Source: Streptomyces sp. RKAG293 (GTDB lineage Bacteria > Actinomycetota > Actinomycetes > Streptomycetales > Streptomycetaceae). From it: 64,000 nucleotides of DNA. Below the pieces are notes generated by a model. The model did no database searches and was not told the origin of the DNA. It saw only the letters and a program-made list of their open reading frames with translations. Positions 1 to 9,231 of this stretch are shown one piece after another; the stretch's first letter is position 1, and each line of letters begins with the position of its first letter. The DNA lies in NCBI RefSeq assembly GCF_023701745.1, contig NZ_JAJOZB010000001.1:8665001-8729000 (forward strand), in the 5' to 3' direction. The translations under genes and the position numbers were made by a program.

Positions 1-40
1 GGGGCCTCCTGGGTGCGCGCCGTATCCAGGAAGGTTCTCT

Positions 41-1633
41 GTGAACCCCGTACGTTCCAACCGCTCGTATTCCAGTTCCAGCTCAGGTTCCAGCGGTCGC
101 GGTGGCGCTTCGAGCGCCGGCGGCTACGGCCGTTCGGCCCCGAGCCGCTCCGGTGCCCCGAGCCGTTCCGGTGCGCCGAGCCGTTCCGGCGGCTACGCGG
201 GCTCCGGTGGCTCCGGCCGTTCCGGTGGCTATGCGGGGTCGGGCCGTTCCGGCGGTTCGAGCCGGCGCCCGTCCGTTCAGGGTGAGTTCGCCCTGCCGGT
301 CACTCTCACTCCGGCGCTGCCCGCGGTGGAGACTTTCGCCGCGCTGGACATGCCGGCCGCCCTGCTGCAGACGCTGGCGCACGAGGGCATGGCGGTGCCG
401 TTCCCCATCCAGGGCGCGACGCTGCCCAACGCCCTGGCCGGCCGCAACGTCCTGGGCCGCGGCCGTACCGGTTCCGGCAAGACGCTCGCCTTCGGTCTGG
501 CGCTGCTCGCCAGGACCGCCGGACAGCGCGCGGAGCCGCTGCAGCCGCTCGCCCTGGTCCTGGTCCCGACCCGTGAGCTCGCCCAGCAGGTCACCGACGC
601 CCTGACCCCGTACGCCCGCTCGCTGCGGCTGCGGATGGCCACCGTCGTCGGCGGCATGTCCATCGGACGGCAGATCCACCTGCTGCGCGGTGGCGCCGAA
701 GTCGTCGTCGCCACGCCGGGCCGGCTCAAGGACCTCATCGACCGTGGCTCCTGCCGCCTGGACCAGGTCGGCATCACGGTGCTCGACGAGGCCGACCAGA
801 TGGCCGACATGGGCTTCATGCCGCAGGTCACCGCGCTGCTGGACCAGGTGCGTCCGGACGGGCAGCGCATGCTGTTCTCCGCCACTCTGGACCGCAACGT
901 CGACCTGCTCGTGCGCCGCTACCTGCACGACCCGGTCGTCCACTCCGTCGACCCGTCGGCCGGCGCGGTCACCACGATGGAGCACCACGTGCTGCACGTG
1001 CACGGCGCCGACAAGAACGCCGTGACGACGCAGATCGCCGCCCGTGACGGCCGCGTCATCATGTTCCTCGACACCAAGCACGCCGTGGACAAGCTCACCG
1101 ACCACCTGCTGAACAGCGGAGTGCGCGCCGCGGCACTGCACGGGGGCAAGTCCCAGCCGCAGCGGACCCGCACCCTGGAGCAGTTCAAGACCGGACACGT
1201 CACCGTGCTGGTCGCCACGAACGTCGCCGCCCGCGGCATCCACGTCGACAACCTCGACCTGGTCGTCAACATCGACCCGCCCAGCGACCACAAGGACTAC
1301 CTCCACCGCGGCGGCCGCACCGCGCGCGCCGGCGAGTCCGGCAGCGTCGTCACCCTGGTCCTGCCCAACCAGCGCCGCGACATGATCCGCTTGATGCGGG
1401 ACGCCGGCATCACCCCGCAGACCGCACAGGTCCGCCCCGACGAGGCCGAACTGACCCGCATCACCGGCGCCCAGGCCCCCAGCGGCGTCCCGTGCGTCAT
1501 CGCCGCACCGGTCGTGGAACGCGCCAAGCGCAGCGCCTCCGCCACCCGCGGCCGCCGCAGCCGCTTCGCCCAGGCCCGCCGCTCCGCATCAGGCGAACGC
1601 CCCGCGCCGCGCACGACGACCAGCGCCGCGTAA
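41..1633 (+). CDS. DEAD-box ATP-dependent RNA helicase
   Basis: ATP-driven RNA unwinding enzyme of the cytoplasm, 530 aa. Residues 1-90 are a Ser/Gly/Arg-rich low-complexity arm like the RGG-type arms that bind RNA loosely. The helicase core follows: Q-motif FPIQ, Walker A GRTGSGKT (near residue 140), PTRELA, TPGR, DEAD (near 248), SAT (near 280) and motif VI HRGGRTARAG (near 420). Motif VI differs slightly from the usual HRIGRTGRAG. A basic Ala/Arg/Ser tail closes the protein. The GTG start at 41 has AGGAAGG about 7 bases upstream. Monocistronic, with a strong hairpin terminator after the stop. Such helicases serve cold adaptation, ribosome assembly or RNA decay in actinobacteria; which one is not shown. 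Confidence 0.95.
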   Translation: MNPVRSNRSYSSSSSGSSGRGGASSAGGYGRSAPSRSGAPSRSGAPSRSGGYAGSGGSGRSGGYAGSGRSGGSSRRPSVQGEFALPVTLTPALPAVETFAALDMPAALLQTLAHEGMAVPFPIQGATLPNALAGRNVLGRGRTGSGKTLAFGLALLARTAGQRAEPLQPLALVLVPTRELAQQVTDALTPYARSLRLRMATVVGGMSIGRQIHLLRGGAEVVVATPGRLKDLIDRGSCRLDQVGITVLDEADQMADMGFMPQVTALLDQVRPDGQRMLFSATLDRNVDLLVRRYLHDPVVHSVDPSAGAVTTMEHHVLHVHGADKNAVTTQIAARDGRVIMFLDTKHAVDKLTDHLLNSGVRAAALHGGKSQPQRTRTLEQFKTGHVTVLVATNVAARGIHVDNLDLVVNIDPPSDHKDYLHRGGRTARAGESGSVVTLVLPNQRRDMIRLMRDAGITPQTAQVRPDEAELTRITGAQAPSGVPCVIAAPVVERAKRSASATRGRRSRFAQARRSASGERPAPRTTTSAA

Positions 1634-1652
1634 CGTCGCAGCCGACGCTGCT

Positions 1653-1696
1653 GAAGAGCCGTCCCATCCCTGATGCCGGGGGCGGGACGGCTCTTC
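1653..1696 (+). terminator. Intrinsic terminator after the helicase gene
   Basis: A perfect 13-bp inverted repeat (1653-1665 with 1684-1696, arm GAAGAGCCGTCCC) lies 20 bases after the stop, and a T-run follows at 1711-1715. Confidence 0.8.
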
Positions 1697-1808
1697 GCGT
1701 TCGCTCCACCTTTTTGGCCTTCACACGATCCGGAGGGACTCGGGGGAGTGACGGAAGGTAAGCGGGGCACACGAACAGTCACTGACATATCGTGCGGAAG
1801 GCAGAGCG

Positions 1809-2111
1809 ATGACGACGGATTCTGGTACGGCGACGCTGGTCGAAGAGTTGCGTGAGCGGGCGGGCGCGTTCGTGAACTCCCATGTCGACCTGTGGGTCAC
1901 CGTGGAGGACGACGGAACACTGATCCTGGCCGGCCAGGAGCCCGCGGCCCTGTTCCAAGCCGCCGCGGACTGGCTGGGGGAAGGGCCAGCCTGCGCCGTC
2001 GTCGATACCCGCTGGGACCGTGGGACGGCCGAGCCCGCCCACACCCTGCGCCTGTATCTGCGCCCGCCCGGCGCGGAACTGACGCCGCAGCGGACGGCCG
2101 AACGGGTCTAG
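1809..2111 (+). CDS. Small hypothetical protein
   Basis: A 100-aa acidic soluble protein that I do not recognise. It has no signal peptide or membrane segment; the N-terminal half looks helical (LVEELRERAG) and the rest alternates like a small alpha/beta domain. The ATG at 1809 has GGAAGG 7 bases upstream, and the codon pattern is normal for the neighbours, so it is very likely expressed. It stands alone between the helicase terminator and a membrane-protein gene on the same strand. Confidence 0.75.
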   Translation: MTTDSGTATLVEELRERAGAFVNSHVDLWVTVEDDGTLILAGQEPAALFQAAADWLGEGPACAVVDTRWDRGTAEPAHTLRLYLRPPGAELTPQRTAERV

Positions 2112-2282
2112 AACCGCTCCCGGCCCAGCGGATCCGGTCGCGACCTGGCCAAAGTGGCGCTGGAAAGGCAGGTCGGACGGCGCTCGGTGACGTCTCCTTC
2201 TCCCGGTCATGGCGGGCCGCTACCGTCGCATGCACCGCGGTGGCGTGGTGGTGTCGTGTGTACGCATGGGGGAGGGGTCGCT

Positions 2283-3050
2283 GTGATCGCTTATATCGCG
2301 CCGCTGTGGATCTTCGGCGTGGGGTGCCTGGTCGCGTCCGTGGTGGGGAAAGCGGTGAAACTGGGCGGGGTGGAGATCCCAGCGATCACAACCACCTGGG
2401 CGCAGTTGGTGGTTGCGCTCGTCGGAGTGGCGGCGATCGTGCTGGGTACGGTGCTCTTCCAGCACGAAGGATCACCGTCGGCCGCAGGCTCGTCGGCAGC
2501 GGTTCCGTCGGGTGGGAGCTCGGTGAGCGGCGCGAGCGCCCCGCCCCAGGCACCCACGCCGGACCCGCCGCCCACCTCGACCACCGCACCCTCCACCACC
2601 ACCCCGCCGCCCTCCGCCGAACCCCCCACGCCGCCTGCCACCGAGCCGCCCGCCTCGACGGCTCCCGCAGCCGTACACGTGCGCTGGCAGGGGACGTTGA
2701 CGCTGGATGACGGGAGCGCGAGCGGGAGTCCGATCACGGGCTGGTCGCTGGACTCCGTACCGCCACTGCGAGCACCGATGGGGGATCTCGGACTCGCCTG
2801 CCAACTCAGCTGCGAACCGGGCCAAATCGTCGGCACCACGGTCGTGTCCTGGAGCGGTGCGGCCCCGCCGCAGCGGGAGCAGTGCGTCACCCTGCTCAAC
2901 ACGCACCTGGGACAGCGGACGGCGGACGTGACACCGGGTTCCATCGTGTGCTTCGGGACGGACGGCGGTCGGGTCGGGTTCTTCACGGCGGGCGGCACGG
3001 CGGGCGCCGGCCGCCAGACGCTGGCGGTGACGGTGTGGGAGCGGCCTTGA
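2283..3050 (+). CDS. Membrane-anchored protein with Pro/Thr-rich stalk and exported C-terminal domain
   Basis: 255 aa. The GTG at 2283 is chosen because GGAGG stands 7 bases before it; the frame is open further upstream to 2154 but without a ribosome site. Two hydrophobic helices (about residues 3-22 and 35-58) come first. A Ser/Pro/Thr-rich stalk (about 60-130) follows, then a compact domain of about 120 residues with paired cysteines (LACQLSCEPG and later C residues), which suggests an oxidised extracytoplasmic fold. The family is not recognised; the layout resembles surface or cell-wall-spanning proteins of streptomycetes. Confidence 0.75.
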   Translation: MIAYIAPLWIFGVGCLVASVVGKAVKLGGVEIPAITTTWAQLVVALVGVAAIVLGTVLFQHEGSPSAAGSSAAVPSGGSSVSGASAPPQAPTPDPPPTSTTAPSTTTPPPSAEPPTPPATEPPASTAPAAVHVRWQGTLTLDDGSASGSPITGWSLDSVPPLRAPMGDLGLACQLSCEPGQIVGTTVVSWSGAAPPQREQCVTLLNTHLGQRTADVTPGSIVCFGTDGGRVGFFTAGGTAGAGRQTLAVTVWERP

Positions 3051-3321
3051 CGGTCCACACATCGACTACACGGAACTCGACTACTGGTCACGCGTCATCT
3101 CAGATACGCATGTCCGGAGTCCTGCGGACCGCATACGCCGGCAGACGGGCTTCACACAGGTATGCGGGGGAGAGCGAAAGACCGAACCGCCGCTCGACGA
3201 CACCCAGGTTGCGCCGGTACGTGTCTGGCGCGGCTCGGCGGGTCGCGGACGATGCCTGCCTCATGCACCTGGACAAGCTGCACGGCCGAGGTCCCTCCTA
3301 GCGGCGATGTGGGGCGCAGCG
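3051..3321. other. Intergenic space between convergent genes
   Basis: No gene is seen here. Frames crossing it are short or antisense to the collagenase. The only clear element is the hairpin at its right edge, listed separately. Confidence 0.5.
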
Positions 3322-3357
3322 CACTGCGGGCAGCGGTCTGGACCGCTGCCCGCAGTG
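3322..3357. terminator. Bidirectional terminator hairpin
   Basis: Perfect 17-bp arms (CACTGCGGGCAGCGGTC at 3322-3338 and its complement at 3341-3357) with a 2-base nominal loop. It sits between the plus-strand membrane-protein gene and the minus-strand collagenase gene and could end both transcripts. Confidence 0.8.
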
Positions 3358-3387
3358 TCGCCGCCTCAAGGCAGACGGGAGTTGGGA

Positions 3388-5907
3388 TCAGTACTTGGTG
3401 GTGACCGTTACGCCGCTGAACGCTGTCTGCGCGTACAGGCTGATGTAGCGGTATCCGGCGGTGGTGTTGGTGACCGTGATGGCTTCGGTGTTCCCGGCCT
3501 TGGCCGAGCGCGCCGTGTAGGCCGTGCTGGTCGCCCACGTGCTGGGGTTGTAGTAGAGGTCGGCGTTGCCGGTGCCGCCGGTGGTCGTGATGTTCAGCGT
3601 GGTGGTCCCGGCCGGCAGGTAGAGGTACAGGTAGTCCAGGTTGCCCGCCGAGGCCGACCGGCCCGAGCGGGAGCAGTTCTGGCCCATGACGCGGGTGTCG
3701 GCGTTCGTGCAGGTCGGCAGGGCGCCGCTGACGGTGACGGGCTTGGCGGTGGTGGAGGTCAGGCCCTTGGCGTCGGTGACGGTCAGGGTGATCGTGTACG
3801 TGCCGGCGGCGGCGTACGTCCTGGAGGGGTTGGTGGCGGTGGAGGTGGTGCCGTCGCCGAGGTTCCAGGAGCGGGCGGTGATGGTGCTGCCGGTGTCGGT
3901 GGACCTGTCGGTGAGGCTCACCGTCAGGCCGGAGACGGCGGCGTCGAAGGCTGCGGTCGGTCCGCTGCTCGTGCCGCCGCAGGCGCCGGCTGCGCACGCG
4001 TCGAGCCAGGTGTTGAAGTCGGCGTCGTAACGGGTGCCGATTCCGGTGCTGTAGACGGCGTAGGCGCCGTTGTAGTCGCCGGTGCGGAACTTGGCGAGCA
4101 TGTTCTGGACGTCGGCGGGGTGCTTCTCGATCATGTAGCGGACGGCCAGGTAACCCCACGGGTAGGTGCGGTCCAGGCTGCTGTTGTCGTAGGTGCTCTG
4201 CCAGAGGGTGCTCAGCGCGAAGGTGTGCTGTCCGGCATCGGCGATGGCCTCGGTGTCGGGGATGTTGCGGTAGCTGTAGGAGACGTACTCGGCGAAGCCC
4301 TCGATCCACCAGATGTCCGGGACGCCCTGCCCGGCGGTGAAGTCGCCGTACATGTCGTAGCGTCCGTCGAGGTAGTGCGTGTATTCGTGGTTGAGGTTCC
4401 AGATGTCGCCGGGGAAGCCGTCGTTGACGCTCTTCACGTAGGACAGGAACCGGGCCTGGTTGCCCGGGGTGGCGGGGTCGCCCTCCAGGTACTCGCCGCC
4501 GTTGTCGGTGCTGTTGCCGAAGATCCAGCCGGAGTAGACCTGGTAGTCCTTGGGGCTCGCGAACGTCACGATCTGGATGTTCGTGTTGTTGTCGCCGGCG
4601 ACCGGCCCGCTGTCCTTGACGATGCCGTGGAAGTACGCGTCCTGGCCCTTGAGACTGGTGCACGCGTCGGACAGGGCGGCGTTGGTCAGGGACTGGGCGC
4701 GGAAGGTGTGTCCGGCGTCGCACGGGTAGGTGATCGGCAGCGACGCGGCGGTGAGCTGGGCCGTGAAATTGCACGTCGCGTAGTACGAGCACTGGGTCTG
4801 GTCGTGGGCGTCGGTCATGCCGGCGACCCCGACCCACAGCGGTGCCGTCGTGCCGGTGATCGACGAGGCGCCCAGCAGGGCCTTCGCGAGCGGTCGTACC
4901 TTGGCCTGGAGCGCGGGCGTGTCGAGGAAGCGCGCCATCTCGGTGCCGGCGTTGGCGTCCAGCCAGAACCAGCTGCCGTTCAGGATGTCCCGGTGGTTCA
5001 GCGCGAACGTGCTGAGGGTGTCGATGATGCTCGGGTCGGCGGTCACCGCGCTGATGTACGCGGGGTTCCAGTGCCCGCGGAAGATCGGGGTGAACACGCT
5101 GTTGACGGCCGAGTCCATGCTCCAGTAGGCGTCGTAGGAGCTGTTGTAGGCGTTGAGCACCCTCTTGTAGGTGCTGAGGTAGCGGCCCTGCTCGTTGGCG
5201 CTGTCCGTCAGGATCAGGACTTCGCCCAGGATGTCGCCGTTGGCCGAGCTGACGTCCAGGAAGTGGGGGGATGCCACGAAGGTGTCGAGCGCGCCCTCGG
5301 AGGCGGTGGCCAGGGTCGGGCCGTAGGGGCCGACGGCGGCGGAGTTGTAGGACTGCACGTAGTAGCCGGCGCGCAGGAACAGTACGAGCTGCCACACGTT
5401 GCCGGAGTTGTCACCGGGGTAGGTCCTCGCCGTGTTCTTGAAGGCGTTGGCGATGGTGACCATCTGCGCCTCGCGGAAGGCGTTGTAGGCGTTGGTGCCG
5501 GTGAGGCCGAACAGGGTGTTGACACACTCCGTGGTCGAGGCCTGGACGAACGTGACCAGCGCGGATCCGGTCCGGCTGCCGAAGTCGGCCGGGGTGCACG
5601 ACGCGGCGGCAACACCCTTCGCCGTGTTCCCTCTTGGCGGGGCCTTCGACGGGGTCCGCGAGGTGACCGGGCTCTGCGGAGGAAGCTGGGCGGTGTCGAG
5701 CGGGTGGCGTTGAACCTCGGCGCGATCCGATATGTCGGCGGTCGAGCCGAGCGGTGGCGGCACCTTGGGGGACTGCGTGGCCGGTCCTTGCCGGCTGTCC
5801 GCTGCCGTGGCTCTGCCCGGCTGGATCAGCATGGCGATGCCCAGGCACAGTGCGAGGGCAAGTATCAGGAATCCGGTGAGACTTCGTCGTAGCGGTGGGG
5901 TGTTCAC
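3388..5907 (-). CDS. Secreted M9-family collagenase with PKD and PPC domains
   Basis: Secreted zinc metalloprotease predicted to cut collagen or gelatin, 839 aa. The GTG at 5907 is preceded by GGGAGG at good spacing and opens directly into a Sec signal peptide (basic start, long Leu/Ala core, Ala-rich cleavage region near residue 35). The catalytic HEYTH lies at about residues 507-511, with the glutamate-bearing IEGFAEY about 25 residues later, as in peptidase M9. After it come a PKD domain (about 649-730, with WNLGDG and TYTITLTVTD) and a bacterial pre-peptidase C-terminal (PPC) beta-sandwich to the end (about 735-839), usual collagen-binding modules of clostridial and streptomycete collagenases. 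It is divergent from the kinase gene and ends at a strong terminator. Confidence 0.93.
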   Translation of the reverse strand: MNTPPLRRSLTGFLILALALCLGIAMLIQPGRATAADSRQGPATQSPKVPPPLGSTADISDRAEVQRHPLDTAQLPPQSPVTSRTPSKAPPRGNTAKGVAAASCTPADFGSRTGSALVTFVQASTTECVNTLFGLTGTNAYNAFREAQMVTIANAFKNTARTYPGDNSGNVWQLVLFLRAGYYVQSYNSAAVGPYGPTLATASEGALDTFVASPHFLDVSSANGDILGEVLILTDSANEQGRYLSTYKRVLNAYNSSYDAYWSMDSAVNSVFTPIFRGHWNPAYISAVTADPSIIDTLSTFALNHRDILNGSWFWLDANAGTEMARFLDTPALQAKVRPLAKALLGASSITGTTAPLWVGVAGMTDAHDQTQCSYYATCNFTAQLTAASLPITYPCDAGHTFRAQSLTNAALSDACTSLKGQDAYFHGIVKDSGPVAGDNNTNIQIVTFASPKDYQVYSGWIFGNSTDNGGEYLEGDPATPGNQARFLSYVKSVNDGFPGDIWNLNHEYTHYLDGRYDMYGDFTAGQGVPDIWWIEGFAEYVSYSYRNIPDTEAIADAGQHTFALSTLWQSTYDNSSLDRTYPWGYLAVRYMIEKHPADVQNMLAKFRTGDYNGAYAVYSTGIGTRYDADFNTWLDACAAGACGGTSSGPTAAFDAAVSGLTVSLTDRSTDTGSTITARSWNLGDGTTSTATNPSRTYAAAGTYTITLTVTDAKGLTSTTAKPVTVSGALPTCTNADTRVMGQNCSRSGRSASAGNLDYLYLYLPAGTTTLNITTTGGTGNADLYYNPSTWATSTAYTARSAKAGNTEAITVTNTTAGYRYISLYAQTAFSGVTVTTKY

Positions 5908-6347
5908 GTGCCGCCTCCCAGCGGTGTGAAGGCCGTGCTGCACTGCACGGCGTGGGGGGAACCGCGGGCTTCGAACGTCCAGGTCGCCGATGACTTCCGA
6001 CGGGTTCGGGGCGTGACGAGGCCGGACCGCGGGCCGCGCTGTGTCATTTGACATGAACACAGCCTGCGCGCAATAACATTGCACATGTCACATCACAGGA
6101 GAAGGGGCTGGAAGTAAATCGGAGGCAATATCTGGGCCGAATCCGGGTCGCATCCGGACCGCATCCCGGGGTCGCGTGCCTCCGGCGGAACCCCGATCGC
6201 AGGACACCCCTGACGGCGGCGACGTGCGGCAAGGGCAGGGAGCTCTCTTCGGACGGCGACGGAGCCACAAGGGTCGCCAGTCGCGGTAATGCCGCTGCGC
6301 CGGGGTGCTCCTGACGGGTCCTTGGATCCTGGGTACGCTGCGGAGTT
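5908..6347. promoter_or_regulatory. Divergent control region of collagenase and kinase genes
   Basis: 440 bases without a convincing gene. It holds a perfect palindrome with a 2-base centre, TGTCATTTGACA at 6042-6053, inside the most AT-rich patch (about 6040-6115). That patch is the likeliest place for the collagenase promoter and an operator. The kinase promoter is listed separately. Confidence 0.5.
6311..6339 (+). promoter_or_regulatory. Promoter giving a leaderless kinase mRNA
   Basis: CTGACG (6311-6316), a 17-base spacer, then TACGCT (6334-6339). Transcription from this pair would begin at or next to the GTG at 6348, so the message would have no 5' leader. Confidence 0.55.
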
Positions 6348-8207
6348 GTGACGGTGAACGGGGGAGAGTCGTTGGACATCAGTGGCAGTGGAGCCGAGCC
6401 ACTCGAAGGGGAGGACCCGCGGCGGATCGGGACGATCCCACTGCTCGGCAAGCTCGGCTCCGGCGGCATGGGGCGGGTGTATCTGGGCGTCGTCGACGGC
6501 CGCTACGCCGCGGTCAAACAGGTGCTGCCGCACTTCGCCGAGGACGAGAACTTCCTGCGGCACTTCGGCCATGAACTCGACAACCTCGCCCGGTTGCCGA
6601 GCGAGGTCAGCGCGCCGCTGCTGGCGAGCGACCGGCAGGCACGGCCGCCGTGGTTCGCGACCGCGTACATACCCGGCCTCACCCTGACCGAGGCGATGGC
6701 CCTGCACGGCGGACCGCTTCCGGTGCGGGCCCTGTGGCTGCTGCTACGGGAGGCGGCCGCGGGACTCCAGGCGGTGCACGCCCTCGACATGGTGCACCGG
6801 GACCTCAAACCGTCCAACGTGATGCTGACTCAGGACGGCGCCACCCTCATCGACTTCGGGGTCGCCCGCGCCGCCGACCAGAGCCGGCTCACCCGGACCG
6901 GAGTGGTGGTCGGCACCCCGGCCTACATGTCGCCGGAACAGGCCTCCGCCGCGAAGGTGTTGACGGGCGCCACGGATGTGTTCGCACTCGGTGCGCTGCT
7001 CGCCTACGCGGGCGTCGGCCGGCCGCCCTTCGGCGAGGGGTCGGGGGTGGACGTGCTCTATCGCATCGTCCACGGTGAGCCCGACCTGGACGAGTTGCGC
7101 GCACTGGACCGGGATCTGGCGGAGGTCGTCGAGGCGTGCCTGGACAAGAACCCGCTCGGACGCCCCACGGCGGACCGGCTGTTCCTGCTCGCGGACCAGA
7201 GGGCCGCCTCGGCCAGGCCCGGCTGGCCCGCGCTGGTGATGGACCGGCTGGCCGGGCGCGCGGCGTTCGCGGCCCGGACGGCACCGCAGCTGCTGCTCGA
7301 GCCGGAGCCGGACCTTCCGGAACAGGCCGGGCCCGTCGTGGTGGGGCGCAACGCACCGATCGCCGCGGCCGAACGACCGCGGCGACGAACCCGGCTGCTG
7401 CTGGCGGTGGTTCCCATCGTCCTGGTCGCGGGAACGACGATCGGCGTGCAGTTGCTCCCCCAGCTCACCGGACCCCGCGGGGCGGAGAGCGGGCCCTCGG
7501 CCTCCGGCTCGGCCGGGCCGGGGCCGGCGGCATCCGCGACGTCGGGCTCACCGTCCGCAGGCACCCGCCCCTCGGGCGCGCCGGCCGCGAGCGGCCAGCC
7601 GTCGGCCCCGCCCTCACCGGGCAGCGTGGCCGCAGTCCCCGCTGCGAGCGGCGGTGCCGGAGGCGCCAACGGGACCGGCAACAACGGTGCCGGCAACAAC
7701 GGCACCGGCAGCAACGGCACCGGCAATACCGGCACCGGCAGCAACGGCACGGGCAACGCGGGAAGCACCGGCGGGCCCGGTCACACCGCCGCTCCCACCA
7801 GCAAGCCCACGGCTGCGCCGCCCCCGGCCACCACTCCACCGGGCGGATCCCGTTACTACGTACTCAAGAACGGCAGTAGCGGGGCCTGCCTCGGGGTCAA
7901 CCAGTTCGGCAACGGCCTCACCCTCGGGTCGTGCTCCGGCAACGCGGCGCTGTGGTCGTCCAAGACCGTCTCGGGCGGCGGTTTCCAGGTGGTCAACAAG
8001 GGGACCGGCCAGTGCCTCCAGGCAGGCATGTTCAACAACCTGTCCACCATCAGCGACTGCGCCCAGAGCGGTCTCACGTCCTGGTACTCCGGCTCCCACA
8101 GCAGCCTCGCCGACGAATACGACAGCAAGTGCCTGGACTTGGCCTTCGGCGGCGGCGCGACCACCGCCAAGTGCGCGGGTTCCGCGTCACAGCAGTGGAA
8201 GCGGTAG
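6348..8207 (+). CDS. Ser/Thr protein kinase with extracellular ricin-type lectin domain
   Basis: Membrane receptor kinase, 619 aa. The cytoplasmic kinase has the glycine loop GSGGMGRVY (about 38-46), the AVK lysine, HRDLKPSN (about 150), DFG (about 169) and the SPEQ that replaces APE in PknB-type enzymes. One membrane helix (about 350-372) leads to an outside linker rich in Ser/Gly/Pro and Asn-Gly-Thr-Gly repeats. The protein ends in about 115 residues of beta-trefoil lectin character (GACLGVNQF, GQCLQAG, SKCLDLAFG, final QQWKR). The usual PASTA sensor is absent, so a glycan is a possible ligand (inference). GTG 6348 fits a leaderless promoter; an in-frame TTG at 6372 with GGGGAG before it is the alternative start. 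Confidence 0.9.
   Translation: MTVNGGESLDISGSGAEPLEGEDPRRIGTIPLLGKLGSGGMGRVYLGVVDGRYAAVKQVLPHFAEDENFLRHFGHELDNLARLPSEVSAPLLASDRQARPPWFATAYIPGLTLTEAMALHGGPLPVRALWLLLREAAAGLQAVHALDMVHRDLKPSNVMLTQDGATLIDFGVARAADQSRLTRTGVVVGTPAYMSPEQASAAKVLTGATDVFALGALLAYAGVGRPPFGEGSGVDVLYRIVHGEPDLDELRALDRDLAEVVEACLDKNPLGRPTADRLFLLADQRAASARPGWPALVMDRLAGRAAFAARTAPQLLLEPEPDLPEQAGPVVVGRNAPIAAAERPRRRTRLLLAVVPIVLVAGTTIGVQLLPQLTGPRGAESGPSASGSAGPGPAASATSGSPSAGTRPSGAPAASGQPSAPPSPGSVAAVPAASGGAGGANGTGNNGAGNNGTGSNGTGNTGTGSNGTGNAGSTGGPGHTAAPTSKPTAAPPPATTPPGGSRYYVLKNGSSGACLGVNQFGNGLTLGSCSGNAALWSSKTVSGGGFQVVNKGTGQCLQAGMFNNLSTISDCAQSGLTSWYSGSHSSLADEYDSKCLDLAFGGGATTAKCAGSASQQWKR
7668..7757 (+). repeat. Short tandem repeat coding for an Asn-Gly-Thr-Gly linker
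   Basis: Imperfect 15-base units built on AACGGCACCGGC code for a repeated N-G-T-G-N/S pattern in the outside linker of the kinase. The unit length is a multiple of three, so copy changes would alter linker length and keep the frame. Confidence 0.8.
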
Positions 8208-8225
8208 TGAAAACCTGACATCGGA

Positions 8226-8258
8226 CCCCGCGCGGCCGCCTCCGGCCGCCGCGCGGGG
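8226..8258. terminator. Terminator hairpin between convergent genes
   Basis: 11-bp perfect arms (CCCCGCGCGGC at 8226-8236 and complement at 8248-8258), 18 bases after the kinase stop. It may also serve the sugar-permease operon arriving from the other side. Confidence 0.7.
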
Positions 8259-8307
8259 CCTTCCCGATCGTGATGGGAGGCACCGCGACGCGCCCGCCGC
8301 AGGACCG

Positions 8308-9231
8308 TCACTTCACCGAGCCGGCCATCACCCCCTGGACGAAGTGGCGCTGGAAGGCGAAGAAGACGATCAGGGGGACGACCAGTGACAGGAAGGCGCC
8401 CGGGGCGAGGACGTCGATGTTGGACCCGAACTGCCGCATCTGCGACTGCAGCGCGACGGTGAGGGGTTGTGAACCGCTGTCGGCGAAGATCAGTGCGACG
8501 AGCATGTCGTTCCACACCCACAGGAACTGGAAGATGCTCAGGCTCGCGATCGCCGGTTTGGCCACCGGGAGGATCAGCCGCCGGAAGATCAGCCATTCGG
8601 AGCCGCCGTCCATCCGGGCCGCCTCCAGCATCTCGCGGGGGATGTCGGCGAAGTAGTTCCGCAACAGGAAGATCGCGAACGGCAGCCCGTAGGCGACGTG
8701 GAACAGGATCACGCCGGTGAGCGACCCGAAGATGCCGAGCGCGCCGAAGAGTTTGGCCACCGGCAGCAGCCCGATCTGCACCGGCACCACGAGCATGGCG
8801 ACGACCAGCAGGAAGATCACGTCACGTCCCGGGAACTCCAGCCAGGCGAAGGCGTATCCGGCCAGGGACGCGAGGACGACGACGGCCACCGTGGTGGGCA
8901 CGGAGATCAGCACCGTGTTCCAGAAGGCATGGGTGATGCCGCTGTCCGCCAGGATCGATCCGTAGTTGGAGAACCCCAGACCGCCCGGGTGGGCCAGCGC
9001 CGTCCACCAGCCGGTGGTGGCGTTGTCGGTGGAGGGCCGCAGCGAGGAGATGAAGAGACCGAACGTGGGCACCAGCCAGACCAGGGCGACGACCACCAGG
9101 AGCGCCTGGACCAGGCCCTTGCCCAGCCAGGCGGTGAGCCGGGAGGTCAGCCGGACGGGGCGGCGGGCCGCCGCGGGCGCCGCGGTCGTTCGCGGCGCGG
9201 CCCCGACGGGTGCGGTGTGCTGGGTCGTCAT
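8308..9231 (-). CDS. Sugar ABC transporter permease, MalG type
   Basis: Inner-membrane half of a carbohydrate (CUT1) importer, 307 aa. About six hydrophobic helices follow a 35-residue N-terminal tail. The EAA loop that contacts the ATPase is clear (MLEAARMDGGSEWLIFRRL). The C-terminal VQGVMAGSVK is typical of MalG-like permeases. ATG 9231 overlaps the TGA of the upstream permease gene (ATGA), with AGGAG before it, so the two are translationally coupled. No ATPase gene lies in the operon; streptomycetes usually supply a shared MsiK from elsewhere (family knowledge). Substrate is inferred from the upstream alpha-glucosidase: maltose-like or other alpha-glucosides. Confidence 0.93.
   Translation of the reverse strand: MTTQHTAPVGAAPRTTAAPAAARRPVRLTSRLTAWLGKGLVQALLVVVALVWLVPTFGLFISSLRPSTDNATTGWWTALAHPGGLGFSNYGSILADSGITHAFWNTVLISVPTTVAVVVLASLAGYAFAWLEFPGRDVIFLLVVAMLVVPVQIGLLPVAKLFGALGIFGSLTGVILFHVAYGLPFAIFLLRNYFADIPREMLEAARMDGGSEWLIFRRLILPVAKPAIASLSIFQFLWVWNDMLVALIFADSGSQPLTVALQSQMRQFGSNIDVLAPGAFLSLVVPLIVFFAFQRHFVQGVMAGSVK

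Noticed and set aside
3152..5892. Very long open frames on and against the collagenase gene (over 700 codons each)
   Set aside because: They are antisense or off-frame shadows produced by extreme GC bias. Their translations are Arg/Gly/Val-rich with no domains, while the collagenase frame carries a complete signal peptide, HExxH, PKD and PPC.
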